Below, in pieces: positions 6,373 to 9,666 of a stretch of 9,666 bases of DNA. The stretch lies in assembly GCA_025937615.1 (NCBI GenBank), contig JAICRA010000034.1:1-9666 (forward strand). Reading direction: 5' to 3'. Below the pieces are notes generated by a model. The model was given only the letters and a program-made list of their open reading frames with translations. It did not search any database and was not told the origin of the DNA. Numbering within the stretch: position 1 is the first letter of the stretch; each line of letters starts with the position of its first letter. The stretch is from Thermomicrobiales bacterium (GTDB taxonomy: Bacteria; Chloroflexota; Chloroflexia; Thermomicrobiales; UBA6265). The position numbers were made by a program, and so were the translations under genes.

Positions 6373-6856
6373 TTTTTCATCCCAGGCGGGCAGCAATCAC
6401 GTTGCCGTTCGCCCGTTCAGTCCCGAGGATCGATCGTTCCTGGCTCGCATCGCGTCTCGTATGCACCCCGGTCAAACAGCGTCGCCGCGAGACCCGGAAG
6501 CGCTCGATCGATTCTTCTCTCACCTGGGAGATCGTGAGTTCCTGACCAAGCCGGGCGCACAGGCATTTGTCGCGACGATCGACGGCCAGCCTTGCGGTCT
6601 CATCTCGTTCTACCCTGACAAGGATCGCTTCACGGATCACCCGCGGGCCTACGTCGACAATCTCGTGGTGGCCGAGGAGTCGGAACGTAAGGGAGTAGGG
6701 CGCACGCTGTTGGACTTCGTCGAGCGCTGGGCACGCGAACATGGGTTCCGCGAAGTTGTCCTCGATGTCTTCTCGGGGAACCACGGTGCGATCGCTTTCT
6801 ACGAGCGTCAGGGATACCGACCCGACCACATCCGGATGGCGAAACCACTCGAATAA
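6362..6856 (+). CDS. GNAT family N-acetyltransferase
   Basis: A 164-residue acetyl-CoA-dependent acetyltransferase of the GNAT fold. VAVRPFSPEDRSFLARIA at 14-31 is the opening strand and helix. CGLISFY is the central strand. AYVDNLVVAEESERKGVGRT holds motif A, with the acetyl-CoA pyrophosphate loop Arg109-Lys-Gly-Val-Gly-Arg114. VVLDVFSGNHGAIAFYERQGY at 132-152 is motif B with Tyr147, the usual general-acid position. The acceptor cannot be told from sequence; it could be an amino acid, a small amine or a protein. GGGAGG at 6350-6355 is 6 bases before the ATG, which lies inside the end of coaX, giving an 11-bp overlap and probable coupled translation. A shared control with coaX is plausible because one makes CoA and the other uses acetyl-CoA, but this is only inference. 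Confidence 0.9.
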   Translation: MPSDFSSQAGSNHVAVRPFSPEDRSFLARIASRMHPGQTASPRDPEALDRFFSHLGDREFLTKPGAQAFVATIDGQPCGLISFYPDKDRFTDHPRAYVDNLVVAEESERKGVGRTLLDFVERWAREHGFREVVLDVFSGNHGAIAFYERQGYRPDHIRMAKPLE

Positions 6857-6977
6857 CGGGGATTCTTGCGTCCCGGTGGTGGTGCGTCCTGTCTTGTGCG
6901 CTTGCTAGGCGACGTGCTACCTGTTTCAGATGGACGGATAGCGGAACGTAATCGTCAACGGAGGATCCGATATCACG

Positions 6978-7895
6978 ATGCCCGATACAGCAACGGGCTT
7001 CACGCAGACGCTCGGTCTTCCGATGGCCGGTGATCCGCCGCTGAAGATGGCGGTCCAGCGTTCGGGTCGCTTGACGCAAGACACGCTCGATCTCTTGCAT
7101 GCCATTGGCTTGCAGTTCGAGAGCTACGGCCAGCGTCTCTTCTCCCACTGCCGGAACTTCCCGCTCTCCATCCTCTATGGACGGGATGACGACATCCCAG
7201 GCTACATCGGGCTCGGCACGGTCGATCTCGGCATCGTCGGCCGAAATCTTCTCCACGAGGAGAATGTCGTGGTGGAAGAGCTCGCACCGCTCGGGTTTGG
7301 CTACTGTGAGCTCGTCGTCGCGACGCTGCGCGACGCGCCGTTTACCGACCCCGAGCAACTTCTCGACGCCCGCATCGCCACCTCGTATCCGGAATCGGCC
7401 CGTAGGTACTTCAACGAGATTGGCGGCCATCCGGAGATCATCACGATCAGCGGTTCGGTCGAGGTGGCTCCATCGCTCGGTCTTGCGGATGCGATCGTCG
7501 AGCTGACCGCTACGGGTTCGACATTGCTCTTGAACGATCTCCGGCCGATCGCGACGATCCTGGAGTCGGAGGCGGTGATTGCTGCCCATCCCGATGCCAT
7601 GGCGGACCCAGCCAAGCGGGCAAATATCGACCGGCTGATGATGCGGATCGGTGCCGTGCAGGCGGCGAAGCGGTACAAGTACTTGATGATGAACGCGCCA
7701 GAAGCGGCTCTCCCTGCCATCCGAGCCGTTGTTCCCGGGCTGAAGGCTCCGACGATCGTCCCGCTCGCCGACCCTGGATGGTTCGCGGTCCACACGGCCG
7801 TCGAAGAGGACGCGTTCTGGGAGTCGATCGAGCGCTTGCGCGCGGCCGGCGCGACCGAGATTCTCGTTTCATCGTTGGAGAAGCTTCTCCTCTGA
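6978..7895 (+). CDS. hisG: ATP phosphoribosyltransferase, long form
   Basis: This enzyme joins ATP and PRPP to give phosphoribosyl-ATP, the first and regulated step of histidine synthesis. The 305 residues include a catalytic part (about 22-215) starting LKMAVQRSGRLTQDTLDLL, with YIGLGTVDLGIVGRN and the PRPP loop DAIVELTATGSTLLLNDL at 171-188. A C-terminal regulatory ACT-like domain follows (about 222-305) with AAKRYKYLMMNAP, LKAPTIVPL and GATEILVSSLEKLLL. This is the long, hexameric, histidine-inhibited form, so a separate HisZ is not needed. About 20 residues precede the first strand. GGAGG at 6960-6964 is 13 bases before ATG 6978, a little far. A 121-bp gap separates it from the GNAT gene; TTGCTA at 6902-6907 is a possible -35, but no good -10 follows. 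It begins the hisG-hisC-hisB set. Confidence 0.96.
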   Translation: MPDTATGFTQTLGLPMAGDPPLKMAVQRSGRLTQDTLDLLHAIGLQFESYGQRLFSHCRNFPLSILYGRDDDIPGYIGLGTVDLGIVGRNLLHEENVVVEELAPLGFGYCELVVATLRDAPFTDPEQLLDARIATSYPESARRYFNEIGGHPEIITISGSVEVAPSLGLADAIVELTATGSTLLLNDLRPIATILESEAVIAAHPDAMADPAKRANIDRLMMRIGAVQAAKRYKYLMMNAPEAALPAIRAVVPGLKAPTIVPLADPGWFAVHTAVEEDAFWESIERLRAAGATEILVSSLEKLLL

Positions 7896-7920
7896 ACCGG
7901 CTCCTCAACGTCTCGTTATT

Positions 7921-7982
7921 GTCGGCTACTATTCGCACACCGTCAGCAGTCCGCGAATTGGCCGACTTGCCGACTAGCCGAC
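7921..7982 (+). promoter_or_regulatory. Possible stem in the hisG-hisC gap
   Basis: GTCGGCTA at 7921-7928 is the exact reverse complement of TAGCCGAC at 7975-7982, which could pair across a 46-base loop in the transcript. The same GTCGGC could also pair with GCCGAC in two other copies of the nearby tandem repeat. No T-run follows, so this is not a classical terminator. A regulatory role is unproven. Confidence 0.25.
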
Positions 7983-7992
7983 CTGCCGTCTC
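7961..7992 (+). repeat. 8-bp imperfect tandem repeat, four copies
   Basis: Four adjoining units read GCCGACTT, GCCGACTA, GCCGACCT and GCCGTCTC, followed by another GCC. The array sits in the 117-bp gap between hisG and hisC, ending 8 bases before the hisC ribosome site. The unit length is not a multiple of three and no gene spans it. Confidence 0.6.
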
Positions 7993-8000
7993 GCCAGCGC

Positions 8001-8005
8001 GGAGG
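8001..8005 (+). promoter_or_regulatory. Ribosome binding site deciding the hisC start
   Basis: A perfect GGAGG lies 7 bases before GTG 8013 and only 4 before TTG 8010. An ATG at 8006 directly after it is in the wrong frame and too close. The spacing favours GTG 8013. Confidence 0.6.
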
Positions 8006-8012
8006 ATGTTTG

Positions 8013-9137
8013 GTGTCTCAGAGCGTTCTGTCCCGGACCACGTTCGATCCTGAGAAGCTCGTCCGGGCGGCGATCCATCACCTTCCGCTCTACACCCGGG
8101 AAGCGCCGCCGGTCGAAAGACCCGCGCGAGTGGTCCGCCTCGACTGGAACGAGTCACCGTACGGACCTTCACCGAAGGCACTGGAAGCGCTGGCCGCGGT
8201 AGCCACTCACAACCGCTACCCGGAATTCGATGCCTGGGCCCTCCGTGAAGCTATTGGGCACTATGCCGGCGTACCGACGGATTGCATCGTCGCCGGGGCT
8301 GGACTCGACAACGTACTCGAAACGCTGATGCTCCTTCTCATCGACCATGGCGATCGCGTCATCGTCTCCGAGCCAACATTCATGGTCTATCAGTTGCTCG
8401 TTCAGGGCCACGGAGGCGAGGCGGTCAACGTGCCGCTCGACCGGGACTTTCAGCTCGACGCGCAAGGCATCCTAGATGCCGTCGACGACCGCACCAAGTT
8501 GATCCTGATCTGTAATCCGAATAACCCAACTGGCAACGTGTTGTCGCCAGAGGCTATCGAGCAAATCGTCGCCAACGCACCGTGCCTGGTAGCGATCGAC
8601 GAGGCGTACGCTGAATTCGCCGGCGCCAGCTACCGCGACATGATGGACGAGTACCCAAACCTGGCCGTGTTGCGCACGTTGAGCAAATTCGCCGGCTTGG
8701 CCGGAATGCGAGTCGGTTATGGCATCCTTCCCGAGTCGCTCATGCCGTACCTGATGCGCGTCATGCCAGGGTTCTGTAACGTCAGCGTGGCAGCCAGCGC
8801 CGCCGCGATCGCGGCCCTTGCCGACAGTGACTACAACCGTGCAACGATCGCCCGCATCGTCGCCGATCGAGAGATGCTTGCCAATCGTCTCCGTCAGATC
8901 CCGGGGGTCGAGCCAAATCCCTCGGCCACGAACTTCCTGCTCGTTCGGCTCCCGGTCCCGGACGCGGAGCCTGTCGTCCGGGAGCTGGCGAATCGCGGCG
9001 TCTACGTTCGCCATTTTGGCAACCCGGCATTCGGCATCGCCGATTGCCTTCGCGTCTCGATCGGCACTCAGGAGGACAACGCCATCTTCGCCGAGGAGCT
9101 CGAGGACATCCTGGCGACCCAGGAGCGACCATCGTGA
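8013..9137 (+). CDS. hisC: Histidinol-phosphate aminotransferase
   Basis: This PLP enzyme moves the amino group of glutamate to imidazole-acetol phosphate to give histidinol phosphate. The 374-residue chain is a fold-type I aminotransferase. RLDWNESPYGPSP at about 42-54 is the substrate-end motif of HisC, GAGLDNVLETLM the cofactor phosphate loop, NPNNPTG at 168-174, AIDEAYAEF with Asp196 to pair with the PLP ring nitrogen, TLSKFAGLAGMRVGYG with Lys225 as the Schiff-base lysine, and CLRVSIGT with Arg347 to bind a carboxylate. GTG at 8013 is chosen for spacing to GGAGG; a TTG one codon earlier is possible. It follows hisG by 117 bp and overlaps hisB by 4 bp (GTGA). A wider aromatic transaminase activity cannot be ruled out, but the context supports histidine synthesis. 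Confidence 0.95.
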   Translation: MSQSVLSRTTFDPEKLVRAAIHHLPLYTREAPPVERPARVVRLDWNESPYGPSPKALEALAAVATHNRYPEFDAWALREAIGHYAGVPTDCIVAGAGLDNVLETLMLLLIDHGDRVIVSEPTFMVYQLLVQGHGGEAVNVPLDRDFQLDAQGILDAVDDRTKLILICNPNNPTGNVLSPEAIEQIVANAPCLVAIDEAYAEFAGASYRDMMDEYPNLAVLRTLSKFAGLAGMRVGYGILPESLMPYLMRVMPGFCNVSVAASAAAIAALADSDYNRATIARIVADREMLANRLRQIPGVEPNPSATNFLLVRLPVPDAEPVVRELANRGVYVRHFGNPAFGIADCLRVSIGTQEDNAIFAEELEDILATQERPS

Positions 9138-9666
9138 CCGCGACCGGGGCGCGTGCCGGTCAACGGCGAGCGCACATTGCCAGATCGACCCTCGAGACCA
9201 ATATCGACGCGAGCCTCGATCTCGACGGGGGCCCGGTAACAGCAGCTACCGGGGTTCCGTTTCTGGACCACATGCTGCAGGCATTGGGCCGGCACGGAAG
9301 GCTCGGTATCGAGATTAGCTGCGCCGGCGACGCCGCGATGGACCCTCACCACACCGTCGAGGATGTTGGCATCGTGCTTGGCCAAGCTGTCCGAGAATCA
9401 CTTGCCGACCGGCGCGGCATCGCTCGTTATGGTCACGCGTATGCTCCACTGGACGAAGCCCTGGCACGGGTCGTCATCGACTGCTCTGGTCGTCCGTATC
9501 TCCACTACGAGGCCGAGATGCCGGAGCCGGTGATCGGCCGGGATTTCGCGGCAAGCCTCGTCGAGGAGTTCTGGCGGGCGTTCGTGGTCAATGCCGGAAT
9601 GAGCGCGCACATCGATCTGATCAGGGCCCGTAATGCCCATCACGCGGCCGAGGCTATCTTCAAAGC
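9134..9666 (+). CDS. hisB: Imidazoleglycerol-phosphate dehydratase (partial)
   Basis: The gene runs off the right edge after 177 codons; only a short C-terminal part can be missing, since family members are about 195-200 residues. It dehydrates imidazole glycerol phosphate to imidazole acetol phosphate, the substrate of HisC. Metal-binding motifs are visible: GVPFLDHMLQALGRHG at 40-55, DPHHTVEDVGIVLGQA at 70-85, APLDEALARVVIDCSGRP at 104-121 and RNAHHAAEAIFK at 166-177. The paired His-His motifs hold the two manganese ions in this family. There is no fused histidinol phosphatase at the N-terminus, so this is the single-function form. The GTG start overlaps the hisC stop as GTGA, which suggests coupled translation. 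About 10 poorly conserved residues precede RRAHIARSTLET, the first strand. Confidence 0.95.
   Translation, partial: MTATGARAGQRRAHIARSTLETNIDASLDLDGGPVTAATGVPFLDHMLQALGRHGRLGIEISCAGDAAMDPHHTVEDVGIVLGQAVRESLADRRGIARYGHAYAPLDEALARVVIDCSGRPYLHYEAEMPEPVIGRDFAASLVEEFWRAFVVNAGMSAHIDLIRARNAHHAAEAIFK

Noticed and set aside
6857..6977. His leader peptide, T-box or other attenuator before hisG
   Set aside because: No run of His codons, no T-box-like motif and no terminator hairpin with T-run; only a weak TTGCTA -35-like hexamer.
6630..7793. 387-codon open frame on the minus strand across the GNAT gene and hisG
   Set aside because: It lies antisense to two clearly recognised genes, is Arg/His-rich with no domain, and long reverse frames are common in GC-rich codon-biased DNA.
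7896..8012. Promoter for hisC (TACTAT at 7927-7932)
   Set aside because: The -10-like hexamer has no matching -35 at 16-18 bases upstream; hisC can be served by the hisG transcript.
8472..9014. 180-codon minus-strand open frame inside hisC
   Set aside because: Fully antisense to a complete, motif-rich hisC; composition typical of a shadow frame.

Overview
The window is high-GC, tightly packed bacterial chromosome. I infer a Chloroflexota-type organism, perhaps near Thermomicrobia/Sphaerobacter. The reasons are the GC-rich, Arg/Ala/Asp-heavy proteins, the long-form HisG beside HisC and HisB, a type III pantothenate kinase, and stand-alone TrkA-type RCK proteins. This is a judgement from gene style; there is no rRNA or other marker to prove it. 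I see no tRNA, rRNA, CRISPR array, insertion sequence, integrase or phage gene.

Left part (1-1644, minus strand): a probable three-gene operon read right to left. It holds a protein with an unrecognised N-terminal module and a C-terminal VOC (glyoxalase-fold) domain, then a small DinB-like four-helix protein, then the start of a gene for a lipoate-ligase C-terminal-type domain that runs off the window. Next comes about 317 bp without a convincing gene (1645-1961), followed by a plus-strand NlpC/P60 cysteine peptidase (1962-2426). Converging on it is a minus-strand gene (2467 to about 3732) for a long, charged, alanine-rich helical protein with a hydrophobic segment at each end.

Right part (3927-9666, plus strand): two gene runs. 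The first is a UspA-fold protein, a single-domain RCK_N (TrkA-N) protein, a full RCK_N+RCK_C protein, coaX (type III pantothenate kinase, first step of CoA synthesis) and a GNAT acetyltransferase. Gaps are 0-42 bp, with a 4-bp ATGA overlap (usp/trkA-N) and an 11-bp overlap (coaX/GNAT). The second, after a 121-bp gap, is the histidine set hisG, hisC, hisB, with hisC and hisB overlapping by 4 bp and hisB cut by the window end. HisG carries its own C-terminal regulatory domain, so a HisZ partner is not expected.

Most of the right half is ordinary housekeeping. The points worth a second look are the VOC fusion with an unknown N-terminal module and a lost metal-ligand position, the USP plus unequal RCK pair with no channel gene beside it, the two-ended hydrophobic coiled-coil protein, an Asp-to-Glu change in the first motif of CoaX, the DinB and lipoate-domain frames separated only by one TGA, and a small 8-bp tandem repeat in the hisG-hisC gap. 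I found no convincing new defence, mobile or RNA-based system.
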